A stretch of 38,071 nucleotides of DNA from Lentisphaeria bacterium (lineage in GTDB: Bacteria > Verrucomicrobiota > Lentisphaeria > Victivallales > UBA1829): NCBI GenBank assembly GCA_017456805.1, contig JAFTIQ010000071.1, forward strand, positions 1 through 38,071. The letters are read 5' to 3'. The stretch's first letter is position 1, and the number at the start of each line of letters is the position of its first letter. This document shows, piece after piece, positions 1-7,375 of the stretch. A model generated the notes under the pieces. The model saw only the letters and a program-made list of their open reading frames with translations. It was not told the DNA's origin and made no database searches. Position numbers and translations under genes: made by a program.

Positions 1-466
1 AATTGACGGTAGTGCTGTTCGCGACAGTATTAGAATGGACGGTCATTGCACCATATAAGTTCAAACCAGAAATTGTGTTGGAAGCAAAGGTTACGTTTGC
101 TCCATCAGCAACATCGACATAGCCCCCATTTTCTTTGATCAACTTTGCCGTTCCGCCGGAGGAGATGCGTATATAGCCTCCGGAATTGACAGTTGTACGG
201 TTCGCGACTCCGCCGGATCTGATGTACATGGAGCCCCAACGATTGACGGTAGTGCTGTTCGCGGTTCCGCCGGAGGAGATGTACATGGAACCTCTGGAAT
301 TGACGGTAGTGCTGTTCGCGGTTCCGCCGGAGGAGATGGACATGTAGCCGCTGGAATTGACGGTAGTGCTGTTCGCAATCCCGCCGGAGTAAATGTACAT
401 ACGATCGTAATCACCAGTACCAATTGTTATATTTGATACAGAAGAATCTACGACATAACTTGCCAT
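1..466 (-). CDS. AIDA-type repeat surface protein, N-terminal part (runs off window)
   Basis: An open frame runs on the minus strand from ATG at 466 to the window edge without a stop (155 codons visible). A good ribosome site, AAGGAG, sits 7 bases before the ATG. After a short lead (MASYVVDSSVSNITIGTGD) the protein is made of 19-residue repeats of the form SGGTANSTTVNSxGxMxIS. These match the AIDA/autotransporter-adhesin passenger repeats that fold as a beta-helix. By family it should be a surface or secreted adhesin-like protein. No Sec signal peptide is visible at the N-terminus, which is odd for a surface protein; export may depend on a C-terminal region outside the window. Two inverted dif-like sites lie 103 bp upstream. 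The frame is certain; the function is inferred from repeats alone. Confidence 0.85.
   Translation of the reverse strand, partial: MASYVVDSSVSNITIGTGDYDRMYIYSGGIANSTTVNSSGYMSISSGGTANSTTVNSRGSMYISSGGTANSTTVNRWGSMYIRSGGVANRTTVNSGGYIRISSGGTAKLIKENGGYVDVADGANVTFASNTISGLNLYGAMTVHSNTVANSTTVN
104..388 (-). repeat. 57-bp in-frame tandem repeats (19-residue units)
   Basis: Four full units and one degenerate unit follow each other with exact 57-bp (19-codon) spacing, codons 27 to about 121 of the AIDA-type gene. The most conserved core on the minus strand is GCGAACAGCACTACCGTCAA, and the same core reappears at the window edge (about 3-22). Near-identity at DNA level suggests recent expansion or homogenisation and makes slippage or recombination likely. 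Confidence 0.9.
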
Positions 467-568
467 TTCAACACTCCTTAATTTTACTTAATTACCTTAA
501 TATTCTGTCAATAGGAGAATTATACTTCATTATTGCTTTCTCCTGATTATTAGCTGACAAAAGACCGA

Positions 569-596
569 ATGTCGCATAATATCCATTATGTTAAGT
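569..596 (+). other. dif-like XerC/XerD recombination site (copy 1)
   Basis: This 28-bp stretch has the 11-6-11 layout of a Xer site. The left arm ends in CGCATAA, the centre is TATCCA, and the right arm is TTATGTTAAGT. E. coli dif (from memory) has CGCATAA at the end of its XerC arm and TTATGTTAAAT as its XerD arm, so the right arm differs at one base. The outer four bases of the left arm fit less well than in copy 2. It is one arm of a perfect 26-bp inverted repeat (572-597 with 665-690). Recombination activity is inferred. Confidence 0.6.
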
Positions 597-665
597 CGTC
601 AGGTTCAAAATAAACGGTTTTCTATGAGTTTTGGAGTGTCGATAATGGAAATTTGAGTCTAAATG

Positions 666-693
666 ACTTAACATAATGGATATTATGCGAAGT
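666..693 (-). other. dif-like XerC/XerD recombination site (copy 2, inverted)
   Basis: Read on the minus strand this copy has left arm ACTTCGCATAA, centre TATCCA and right arm TTATGTTAAGT. The arms are imperfect inverted repeats of each other (9 of 11), as in true dif sites. It faces copy 1 across a spacer of about 67 bp. An inverted pair would support inversion of the spacer, or could mark one edge of a Xer-mobilised cassette. No xerC or xerD gene is in the window. Confidence 0.6.
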
Positions 694-803
694 CAGACAG
701 GATAAAATAAAATGAATATCCATGACTTTCAATACTATATCATAAGAATAAATAAAAGTCAAACGGGAAAAATAAATTTTCGGAAAATTGCGTTATTATG
801 TCT

Positions 804-838
804 TAAAAAAAACGGGAGTGCTTTTCAAAACACTCCCG
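804..838 (-). terminator. Intrinsic terminator of prc
   Basis: On the minus strand an 8-bp stem (CGGGAGTG with CACTCCCG, 10-base loop) is followed by eight T. It lies 30 bp beyond the prc stop codon. Confidence 0.9.
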
Positions 839-868
839 AAAGTATCGTTGGTGATTTTTTCTCTCAGA

Positions 869-3040
869 TCATTGCTGTTGGGCGTAATCTGTCGCAATCC
901 GGACCATTTCATCTAAAAGAATATCTTTTTTCTTGGCAGAATCTGAACCTTCTTCGTTGAGCTGACGTTCCTGCTCTTCCAGGATCCGTTTCTGTTCCTG
1001 ATATTCTTTCCAGCGGATCTCAAAGTTCAGAGAAACATATTTCTTTTCCCGGTTTTTCCGGTAACGTTCCATGTCCCGATTCAGATTTTTGAATTCCTGA
1101 CTGGCGGCAATCCGTTGCTGGGATTTTTCACGCAGGACTTTGATGATGTGATTCAGAGAAGGAACACGGCCCGTATATGCAGGACGGATCTCATCCCAGG
1201 GCAGGGGATGATCCAAACTGTCTTCTCCGGCATCCATCACTGAGGTGTAGGAAGGGACAATAATATCGGGGATCACACCGCGGAGCTGGGTGGAATGACC
1301 GTTGATCCGGTAGAATTTCGCCTTCGTCAGTTTCAATGCGCCGCCTTTGAATTTGATACCGAGATATTTGAAATACTGATTGATATCCACGATCGTCTGA
1401 ACCGTGCCTTTGCCATGGGTTTTATCATCGCCGGCAATGATTCCTCTGCCGTAATCCTGGATTGCTCCGGCAAAAATTTCCGAGGCGGAGGCGCTGAACC
1501 GGTTTGTGACAACAAGGAGCGGTCCGGCATACTCCACTTTTCCGCCGTCGTCATCATTTTCCACATCCACATCGCCGTTGGAGTCCAGCACCTGCACGAC
1601 CGGGCCTTTGGGGATAAACAGACCGGTGAGTTTGATAGCTTCTGCAAGGCTTCCGCCGCCATTGAACCGGAGATCCATGATCAGAGCATCGATTTTACCG
1701 CCTTTCCTGATTTCCCGCAAGAGATTCTGGACATCACGGGTGGAGCTTTTGTAATCTCGTTTTCCTGCTGCGATCGCTTCAAAGTCGCAATAGAAGGAGG
1801 GCAGGGTGATGATTGCGATTCTGCGTTCGATACCGGACGCATCTTTGATTACACGCACCTCGGATTTTGCTTCAGACTCTTTCAGTTCGATTTCTTCCCG
1901 GACCAGCCGGACAGTTTTCGGGTGACCGGTTGCGCCTTCTTTTGCATCAAGGGCTGTAATGACGACTTCCGTTCCTGCGGGGCCGCGGATCAGAGAAACC
2001 ACTTTATGCAGGGGCATATCAATGACGTCCACGGGTTCCTGATTTCCCTGAGCGACAGCGATGATCCGGTCTTCCGCCTGAAGCTGTCCGTTTTTCATTG
2101 CGGGGCCGCCGGGGATGATTTTGACGATCCGGATCGATCCGTCGTCAGCGGGAGAAAGAACGGCACCGATTCCGCAGAGAGAGAGGCTCATATTGATATT
2201 GAAATCCTCTTCTGTTGCGGGAGCCATGTATTGTGTATGGGGATCGTAGAGGGAAGCCAGAGCATTGAGGTAATGTTCCACGATTGTGGTTGAGGTTGCG
2301 CTTTCTTCGTTTGCGATGAATTGCTGGGCGCGTTTTTTGACCTGTGCAAGCGGCGGAGCTTTTTTCCATCCGGTTTTGGGCTGTCCGGCGGGAGCTGCCG
2401 CAGCTTTTTCCGCTTCGATTTTTTCGAGGATCTTGAGAAGGATCACATCGTTGAGCAGTTTTTTCCGCCAGATGGTTTTCAATTCGGCTTCATTTTTTGG
2501 CCATTCGACTTTGGTGCGGTCGAGTTCAAAAGTTTCATTTCCTTTGAGCTGATCGGGGTTGACCTGAAAATCCGTCACGAACTGCTTGTATTTTTTCAAC
2601 TGATCAAGATAATGGTTGTAAACGATAAAGGCGAATTGTGTTTTTCCGTTCATGATATCTTTGATCAGTGTCGGAGCCATATATTCCCATTGGCTGATCT
2701 GTTCCTGCGTAAAGAACATGTGAAGAGGATCCAGTTTTTCCAGATAAGCATGGAAAAATTCAATGGAAGTTGCCGTGTCGATTCTCTTCTTCTGATAATG
2801 GAGCTTTGTCAAAATGGACGCTGTGACCTGAGAGACTGCCGCGCTTTCTTCATCGGGACGGTATTTTCCGGAAACTGCGGGGGCGGCGGCAGGGGTGCTT
2901 TGCTTTCTGCTTCCGTAACTGTTGTTGTTATTGGAATCTTTGAGATGAAACGGAGCACAGTTGACGCTCTGGTAGTAGAACAGAACGGCAGCGAGAATGA
3001 CAAAAAATGAGGCTGCTTTCATAATATTTCTGCTTTTCAT
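869..3040 (-). CDS. prc: Carboxy-terminal processing (tail-specific) protease, S41 family
   Basis: A 723-residue periplasmic serine protease of the Prc/Tsp type, which degrades or trims periplasmic proteins from their C-termini. Residues 1-29 look like an export signal (MKSRNIMKAASFFVILAAVLF); the short ATG at codon 7 is an alternative start. An N-terminal Tsp domain covers about 50-250, a PDZ domain about 285-370, and the S41 catalytic core about 400-600. The catalytic set aligns with E. coli Prc: Ser518 in SASASE, Asp529, and Lys544 in HGKGTVQ. The serine-lysine spacing is one residue longer than in E. coli. The C-terminal region from about 640 is charged and helical, as in Tsp. It has its own promoter (3169-3197) with a leader of about 120 nt, and a strong terminator. 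Length is close to the family norm (about 680). The ribosome site is weak. Confidence 0.95.
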   Translation of the reverse strand: MKSRNIMKAASFFVILAAVLFYYQSVNCAPFHLKDSNNNNSYGSRKQSTPAAAPAVSGKYRPDEESAAVSQVTASILTKLHYQKKRIDTATSIEFFHAYLEKLDPLHMFFTQEQISQWEYMAPTLIKDIMNGKTQFAFIVYNHYLDQLKKYKQFVTDFQVNPDQLKGNETFELDRTKVEWPKNEAELKTIWRKKLLNDVILLKILEKIEAEKAAAAPAGQPKTGWKKAPPLAQVKKRAQQFIANEESATSTTIVEHYLNALASLYDPHTQYMAPATEEDFNINMSLSLCGIGAVLSPADDGSIRIVKIIPGGPAMKNGQLQAEDRIIAVAQGNQEPVDVIDMPLHKVVSLIRGPAGTEVVITALDAKEGATGHPKTVRLVREEIELKESEAKSEVRVIKDASGIERRIAIITLPSFYCDFEAIAAGKRDYKSSTRDVQNLLREIRKGGKIDALIMDLRFNGGGSLAEAIKLTGLFIPKGPVVQVLDSNGDVDVENDDDGGKVEYAGPLLVVTNRFSASASEIFAGAIQDYGRGIIAGDDKTHGKGTVQTIVDINQYFKYLGIKFKGGALKLTKAKFYRINGHSTQLRGVIPDIIVPSYTSVMDAGEDSLDHPLPWDEIRPAYTGRVPSLNHIIKVLREKSQQRIAASQEFKNLNRDMERYRKNREKKYVSLNFEIRWKEYQEQKRILEEQERQLNEEGSDSAKKKDILLDEMVRIATDYAQQQ

Positions 3041-3168
3041 AACAGTAGAATCTCACTTTCTATTTTGAATGTAGTATTTTTTTTGATCTGCGATAACGAA
3101 AGCCAATGGATGCTGAAATCTGCTTTCATTACAACTCTCAGACAAGTCATCATCTGAAAAAGTTCAAA

Positions 3169-3197
3169 AATATATCATAAAAATGCGATAAAGTCAA
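3169..3197 (-). promoter_or_regulatory. Sigma-70 promoter for prc
   Basis: On the minus strand TTGACT (3192-3197) is followed after 17 bp by TATATT (3169-3174). It sits just beyond the terminator of the upstream RRM gene and 129 bp before the prc start. Confidence 0.65.
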
Positions 3198-3205
3198 TAA
3201 AGAAA

Positions 3206-3243
3206 TTAAAAAAACACCATCAAAAATGAAATCTGATGGTGTT
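3206..3243 (-). terminator. Intrinsic terminator of the RRM gene
   Basis: On the minus strand a 10-bp stem (AACACCATCA with TGATGGTGTT, 11-base loop) runs into a T-tract at 3208-3212. It ends 37 bp after the RRM gene stop codon. Confidence 0.9.
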
Positions 3244-3279
3244 GAGACTGATTTGAAAAGAGTTTTTCCGGAAGAATGC

Positions 3280-3609
3280 TCAGTAGGAGTTTTCTCTGCG
3301 TTCTCTGCGGAAATTCCGGTTTTCGCCGTTGCGGAATCCGCCGCGGAATTCTCTGCGGGGGCGATCTTCTCTGGGACGAGCCTCATTGACGACCAGTTTT
3401 CTCCCGCCCTGTTCAGAACCGTTGAGTGCTGCGATTGCTGCATTTGCCTGTTCTGCATCGGACATTTCCACGAACCCGAATCCTCTGGGACGGTTCGTTT
3501 CGCGGTCGATTGCGAGATTTGCTTTTTCGACGGTTCCGAAGCCTTCGAAGAGGGCCTGCAGTTCTTCAGCCGTCATTGCATACGGCATGTTTCCGACATA
3601 AATTTTCAT
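3280..3609 (-). CDS. RRM-domain RNA-binding protein
   Basis: A small (109 residue) RNA-binding protein with a single RNA recognition motif. The two signature strands are visible: RNP2 IYVGNM at residues 3-8 and RNP1 RGFGFVEM at 42-49. The domain fills residues 1-76. The tail (78-109) is rich in Arg, Gly and Asn, like the glycine-rich tails of cyanobacterial Rbp proteins and plant GRPs, and would add non-specific RNA affinity. Proteins of this type often accumulate in the cold or act as RNA chaperones; that role is inferred here. A ribosome site, GGAAAGG, precedes the ATG. It is monocistronic, with a clear terminator, and a candidate promoter about 260 bp upstream suggests a long untranslated leader. 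Confidence 0.93.
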   Translation of the reverse strand: MKIYVGNMPYAMTAEELQALFEGFGTVEKANLAIDRETNRPRGFGFVEMSDAEQANAAIAALNGSEQGGRKLVVNEARPREDRPRREFRGGFRNGENRNFRRERRENSY

Positions 3610-3865
3610 AAAGCCTTTCCAGATCCTTGCGTTGTTTTTACGGATCCTCTTGTTACACCCTCATTTTTCTTTTTTCCGGCAGCTGCTGTCATTTTTTCTA
3701 TATCTGAAGATCCACAAAGGAAGAACGATCTTAACCGGAGAGAGCGAGGGTTTCGGCTGCCTTAACGGAAAAAGACTTGTGGGAACAGGTTGAACTGTAC
3801 TGAAGTGATCGGTTGAAACGGTAAAACGTACAACCGTAACGCGAAAACTCCTCTTGTGTGTATCA

Positions 3866-3893
3866 AAAATAGCATACCCGATGACCCCGTCAA
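3866..3893 (-). promoter_or_regulatory. Candidate promoter for the RRM gene
   Basis: On the minus strand TTGACG (3888-3893) is followed after 16 bp by TATTTT (3866-3871). If used it gives a leader of roughly 250 nt. The -10 match is only partial. Confidence 0.35.
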
Positions 3894-4034
3894 CGGATAG
3901 GTCAATTGTTTTCCGAAAAAGAACAATTGGCCGCAACTGTTTGTAAATTACAGCAATTCAAGACAAAATACAAGCAGAAAAAAGAAAAAAAAGCGTTTTT
4001 TTGGAAAAAAAGTTCTTTTTTTTTGATTTCAGAG

Positions 4035-4062
4035 GTGAAAAATCAAATTTATGCGCTATATT
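4035..4062 (+). promoter_or_regulatory. Candidate promoter for the aminotransferase-exporter operon
   Basis: GTGAAA (4035-4040), a 16-bp spacer ending in GC, then TATATT (4057-4062). The -35 is poor, but the GC-TATATT layout recurs before accD and the GH28 gene. Confidence 0.45.
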
Positions 4063-4115
4063 AACAGGAATATATGTTGAGATCACATTATCCCATTACA
4101 GGAGGAAATTTCACT

Positions 4116-5237
4116 ATGCAAGTACCGCTGCTTGATCTGAAGGGTCAGTTTGCCGCCCTTAAACCTGAAATTATGGCTGCAATTGAACAGCTTTGCGACA
4201 GTCAGATGTTTGTTCTCGGAGCTGCTGTCTCCAAATTTGAAGATGAAATTACGGAATATTGCGGAGCAGCCGGTTCCTGCGGTGTTTCTTCCGGTTCTGA
4301 TGCTCTGCTCCTTGCTTTGATGGCGGAAGGCGTCGGAGCCGGGGATGAAGTCATTACAACCCCCTTCACCTTCTTCGCAACAGTTGGCGCAATCGCACGT
4401 CTCGGCGCAAAACCGGTGTTCGCTGATATCAATCCTGAGACATTTAATATTGATCCTGCGGAAATCGAAAAGAAGATCACTCCCAAAACCAAAGCAATCA
4501 TCCCTGTTCACCTGTTCGGTCAGATGGCAGATATGGATCCCATTATGGAACTTGCAAAAGCTCATAATATTTGTGTGATCGAAGATGCTGCTCAGGCAAT
4601 CGGAGCTGAATATAAGGGCGCCAAGGCAGGGACTTTCGGAAAATACGGCTGCTTCTCCTTCTTCCCCAGCAAGAACCTGGGCGGATTCGGCGATGGCGGG
4701 ATCATTACAACCGACAGCGCAGAATCTCTGGAACGGCTCAAAATCTTCCGCAACCACGGCATGAATCCGAAGTATTACCATAAATATATCGGCGGAAACT
4801 TCCGTCTGGATGCAATTCAGGCAGTTGTGCTCTCCATCAAGCTGAAACATCTTGACAGCTGGCACACCGCACGGGAAAAGAATGCCGCAGAATATGCTGA
4901 AATGTTCAAGGCTTCTTCCGCAGCAGACAAGATCATCCTGCCCGGAAAGGCTGACTATGCGACACGTCACATTTACAATCAGTTCTCCATCCGTGTGAAA
5001 GATGGAAAACGCGATATGGTCCGGGATGCATTGGTCAAGGCTGGAATCGGCTGCGATATTTACTATCCGCTCCCGCTTCACATTCAGGAATGTTTTGCAG
5101 ATCTGGGCGGCAAGATCGGAGATTATCCGAAGGCAGAAGCCGCAGCAGAATCTGTTCTTGCATTGCCGATCTATCCGGAATCCACCACCGAAATGCGCGA
5201 ATATGTTGTTGCAACAATTGCTCAGGCTCTTGCATAA
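4116..5237 (+). CDS. DegT/DnrJ/EryC1-family PLP-dependent sugar aminotransferase
   Basis: A 373-residue fold-type I aminotransferase of the family that transfers an amino group to a keto-sugar nucleotide, usually in lipopolysaccharide or surface-glycan synthesis. I start it at the ATG at 4116 because AGGAGG lies 9 bases upstream; an ATG 14 codons earlier has no ribosome site. PLP-site motifs are present: SSGSDALLLAL near residue 60, IEDAAQ with Asp157, and the Schiff-base lysine Lys186 in FFPSKNLG. The start (PLLDLKGQF) and length are typical of the WbpE/ArnB group, but the sugar cannot be told. The next gene, an MsbA-like exporter, begins 3 bp after the stop, so the two are probably co-transcribed and linked to envelope biogenesis. 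Confidence 0.92.
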   Translation: MQVPLLDLKGQFAALKPEIMAAIEQLCDSQMFVLGAAVSKFEDEITEYCGAAGSCGVSSGSDALLLALMAEGVGAGDEVITTPFTFFATVGAIARLGAKPVFADINPETFNIDPAEIEKKITPKTKAIIPVHLFGQMADMDPIMELAKAHNICVIEDAAQAIGAEYKGAKAGTFGKYGCFSFFPSKNLGGFGDGGIITTDSAESLERLKIFRNHGMNPKYYHKYIGGNFRLDAIQAVVLSIKLKHLDSWHTAREKNAAEYAEMFKASSAADKIILPGKADYATRHIYNQFSIRVKDGKRDMVRDALVKAGIGCDIYYPLPLHIQECFADLGGKIGDYPKAEAAAESVLALPIYPESTTEMREYVVATIAQALA

Positions 5238-5240
5238 ATT

Positions 5241-7274
5241 ATGAAAAAACAAGACGAACTTGCAGATTATAAATTTTCAACTTACTGGCGGCTTCTGAAG
5301 TATGCCAAGCCGTATAAGTTCCGTTTGATCGTGGGGATCCTTGCCGGATTCCTCATCGGCGGATCTTTGTTCGGAAGTTTCATGATGCTGCCCAGCCTCT
5401 TCAGCGGAATTGAATTTTCATCAGATGCTTCCGCAAAGATCGAAAAAGAGGCAGCAGAAATCTACCGGGCAGTCAATGCCGCCGGTACCGAAGAGGAAAA
5501 AATCGCTGCGGTCCGTTCTTTCCTGAAAAGTCCTCAGGATGAATCCAGAGTCAGTCAGGAAGTAAAGAAAATCAATGATTTCCTGAAAAAGGTCGGAATC
5601 GAATCTCTGACCGCTTCCTATGATCAGGGGAATGTGATTTTTGCTTCCAAAGAGAAAACCTATCTGGAATTCCCGGCTGAAACACCCGCCGGAAAGATGA
5701 CCTGGCAGTTCTTTTCCGTGTTCTGTATCGCGTTTGTGCTTCTCTGGGCTTTGAAAAACCTCGCAACGTACATCAACCATTATTGTATGCGCTGGGTTGG
5801 ACAGAAAGTGGTTGCTGATATGCGGGAAGAAATCTTCAAGAAACTCATCAATCAGCCCATCAGTTTCTACGGCAGAATGGATGTGGGGCAGCTGATTTCC
5901 CGCTGTACCAATGATATTGGCGCCATCGAATCCAGTGTGGCTCATGTGATCGCTGATGCCACCCGGTGTCCGATCGAAATCCTTGCATGTGCCGCAGCCG
6001 TTGTCTATGCCGGAGTGCAGTACGGAAGCTGGACTCTGCCGCTGATTTTGTTTATCGGACTTCCTGTCTGCATTGTTCCGCTGATTCTGCTTGGAAGGCA
6101 GATCCGGAAGATCTACCGGAAATCCTATGAAGGAATCGCAGTTGTCTATTCCCGGATGCATGAAGTTTTCACCGGGATCATTGTGGTGAAGGCTTATCAT
6201 ACGGAAGAACGGGAATCAAAACGGTTCCAGTATTCCAACAATCATTATCTGAAAACTGTGATCCGTGCGATCCGGGCTCAGCTCCTGATGTCGCCTCTGA
6301 TGGAAACGGTTTCCGTGATCTGTACCCTTGTATTTTTGATTTACAGTTACAGTCAGGAAGTTCCGCTTTCCTCTCTGGCTCAGATGCTTGCACCCTGTCT
6401 GCTTGCGTACCGTCCCATTAAAGATTTGGCGAAAGTTACCACATACATCCAGCGGAGCATGGCGGCGGCCGACCGGTATTTCCAGATCATTGATATGGAT
6501 AACTCCCTCAAAGAAAAACCGGATCCGGTTCCCCTGAAGTCCTTTGAAGATAAGATTTCCTTCCGCAATGTGAGCTTTTCTTATGATGACCGCGCAATTC
6601 TTGATGATGTTTCCTTTGATATTCCGAAAGGATCCGTTGTGGCAGTTGTCGGTCCCACCGGTTCCGGGAAGACGACGATTGCGAACCTGATTGCCCGGTT
6701 CTATGATTGCACCTCCGGAGAGATTCTCATTGACGGGAAAAATGTCAAGGATGTGGCGATCTCCGATCTGCGCAAAATGATCGGTGTCGTTTCTCAGGAA
6801 GCGATCCTTTTCAACGATACGATTGCAGATAATATCTCTTACGGGATGCCGGAAGCGACGAAAGAGCAGATCATTGCGGCTGCCAAACAGGCGAATGCCC
6901 ATGATTTTATTGTTGACGGCAGACATCCGGACGGGTATGAAACCATGGCTGGCGAAAAAGGGTTCCGTCTGAGCGGCGGAGAAAAACAGCGAATTTCCAT
7001 TGCCCGTGCGATCCTGCGGAATCCTCCGATTCTGATTCTGGATGAAGCGACAAGTGCGCTTGATACGGTTACGGAACGGCTGGTTCAGGATGCCTTGAAC
7101 AATGTGATGGCGGACCGGACAGTGTTTGCCATTGCCCACCGTTTGAGCACGATCCGGAATGCAGATAATATCCTTGTGATCGACAATGGCAAGATCGTTG
7201 AACATGGAAATCATGAGGAATTGATAGCAAAAGGAGGGCGTTACAAGCTGCTTTGTGACACTCAATTCAAGTAA
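5241..7274 (+). CDS. MsbA-like ABC exporter (fused membrane and ATPase domains)
   Basis: A 677-residue half-transporter that would act as a homodimer in the inner membrane. An amphipathic start leads to TM1 (about 27-52), then an unusually long loop of about 100 residues (53-152) before TM2 (153-177); the remaining membrane segments run to about 390. The ATPase domain shows Walker A GPTGSGKTT (471-479), the signature LSGGE (577-581), Walker B ILILDE (597-602) and the switch His633. The arrangement matches MsbA lipid-A flippases and other lipid or peptide exporters. Its coupling to a sugar aminotransferase favours a lipid or glycolipid cargo, by inference. The extended TM1-TM2 loop is longer than in E. 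coli MsbA. There is no clear ribosome site, so translation may be coupled to the upstream gene. Confidence 0.9.
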   Translation: MKKQDELADYKFSTYWRLLKYAKPYKFRLIVGILAGFLIGGSLFGSFMMLPSLFSGIEFSSDASAKIEKEAAEIYRAVNAAGTEEEKIAAVRSFLKSPQDESRVSQEVKKINDFLKKVGIESLTASYDQGNVIFASKEKTYLEFPAETPAGKMTWQFFSVFCIAFVLLWALKNLATYINHYCMRWVGQKVVADMREEIFKKLINQPISFYGRMDVGQLISRCTNDIGAIESSVAHVIADATRCPIEILACAAAVVYAGVQYGSWTLPLILFIGLPVCIVPLILLGRQIRKIYRKSYEGIAVVYSRMHEVFTGIIVVKAYHTEERESKRFQYSNNHYLKTVIRAIRAQLLMSPLMETVSVICTLVFLIYSYSQEVPLSSLAQMLAPCLLAYRPIKDLAKVTTYIQRSMAAADRYFQIIDMDNSLKEKPDPVPLKSFEDKISFRNVSFSYDDRAILDDVSFDIPKGSVVAVVGPTGSGKTTIANLIARFYDCTSGEILIDGKNVKDVAISDLRKMIGVVSQEAILFNDTIADNISYGMPEATKEQIIAAAKQANAHDFIVDGRHPDGYETMAGEKGFRLSGGEKQRISIARAILRNPPILILDEATSALDTVTERLVQDALNNVMADRTVFAIAHRLSTIRNADNILVIDNGKIVEHGNHEELIAKGGRYKLLCDTQFK

Positions 7275-7300
7275 AGGTAACAGATTTTCGCTCCCATGAC

Positions 7301-7328
7301 TTGAAAGATGGAAAAAATCTGCTATATT
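7301..7328 (+). promoter_or_regulatory. Sigma-70 promoter for accD
   Basis: TTGAAA (7301-7306), a 16-bp spacer ending in GC, then TATATT (7323-7328; TATTAT overlaps it at 7325-7330). It lies 48 bp before the accD start in a 101-bp gap. Confidence 0.7.
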
Positions 7329-7375
7329 ATGATGGAATATTAGAAGAAACACCGAACAAAACGGGATAAAACATT

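Larger units (their letters stand above)
3610..4115. other. Divergent intergenic region between the RRM gene and the aminotransferase
   Basis: No convincing gene lies in these 506 bases; a 91-codon minus-strand frame at 3661-3936 has no ribosome site or recognisable family. The region holds a candidate minus-strand promoter at 3866-3893, a plus-strand promoter at 4035-4062, and two short A-tract/T-tract hairpins at 3985-4002 and 4005-4022. About 260 bases between the candidate promoter and the RRM start may be a 5' leader. Confidence 0.6.

Noticed and set aside
104..388. CRISPR-like regular repeats
   Set aside because: The 57-bp units are coding, in frame and contiguous, with no unique spacers.
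139..423. A 94-codon minus-strand frame with proline-rich repeats
   Set aside because: It is another frame of the AIDA-repeat gene; the frame starting at 466 has the ribosome site and the recognisable repeats.
492..530. 12-codon leader peptide (MKYNSPIDRILR) with AGGAG upstream of the AIDA-type gene
   Set aside because: Too short to support; no attenuator structure or repeated codons were seen, though the ribosome site is good.
712..960. Small plus-strand gene after the dif-like pair
   Set aside because: It runs through the prc terminator and into the prc coding region, and matches no family.
3661..3936. 91-codon minus-strand frame in the RRM upstream region
   Set aside because: No ribosome site or protein-like composition; more likely leader and promoter DNA.
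4083..5252. Long antisense frame opposite the aminotransferase
   Set aside because: Cysteine- and histidine-rich shadow of a strongly supported gene; no ribosome site.
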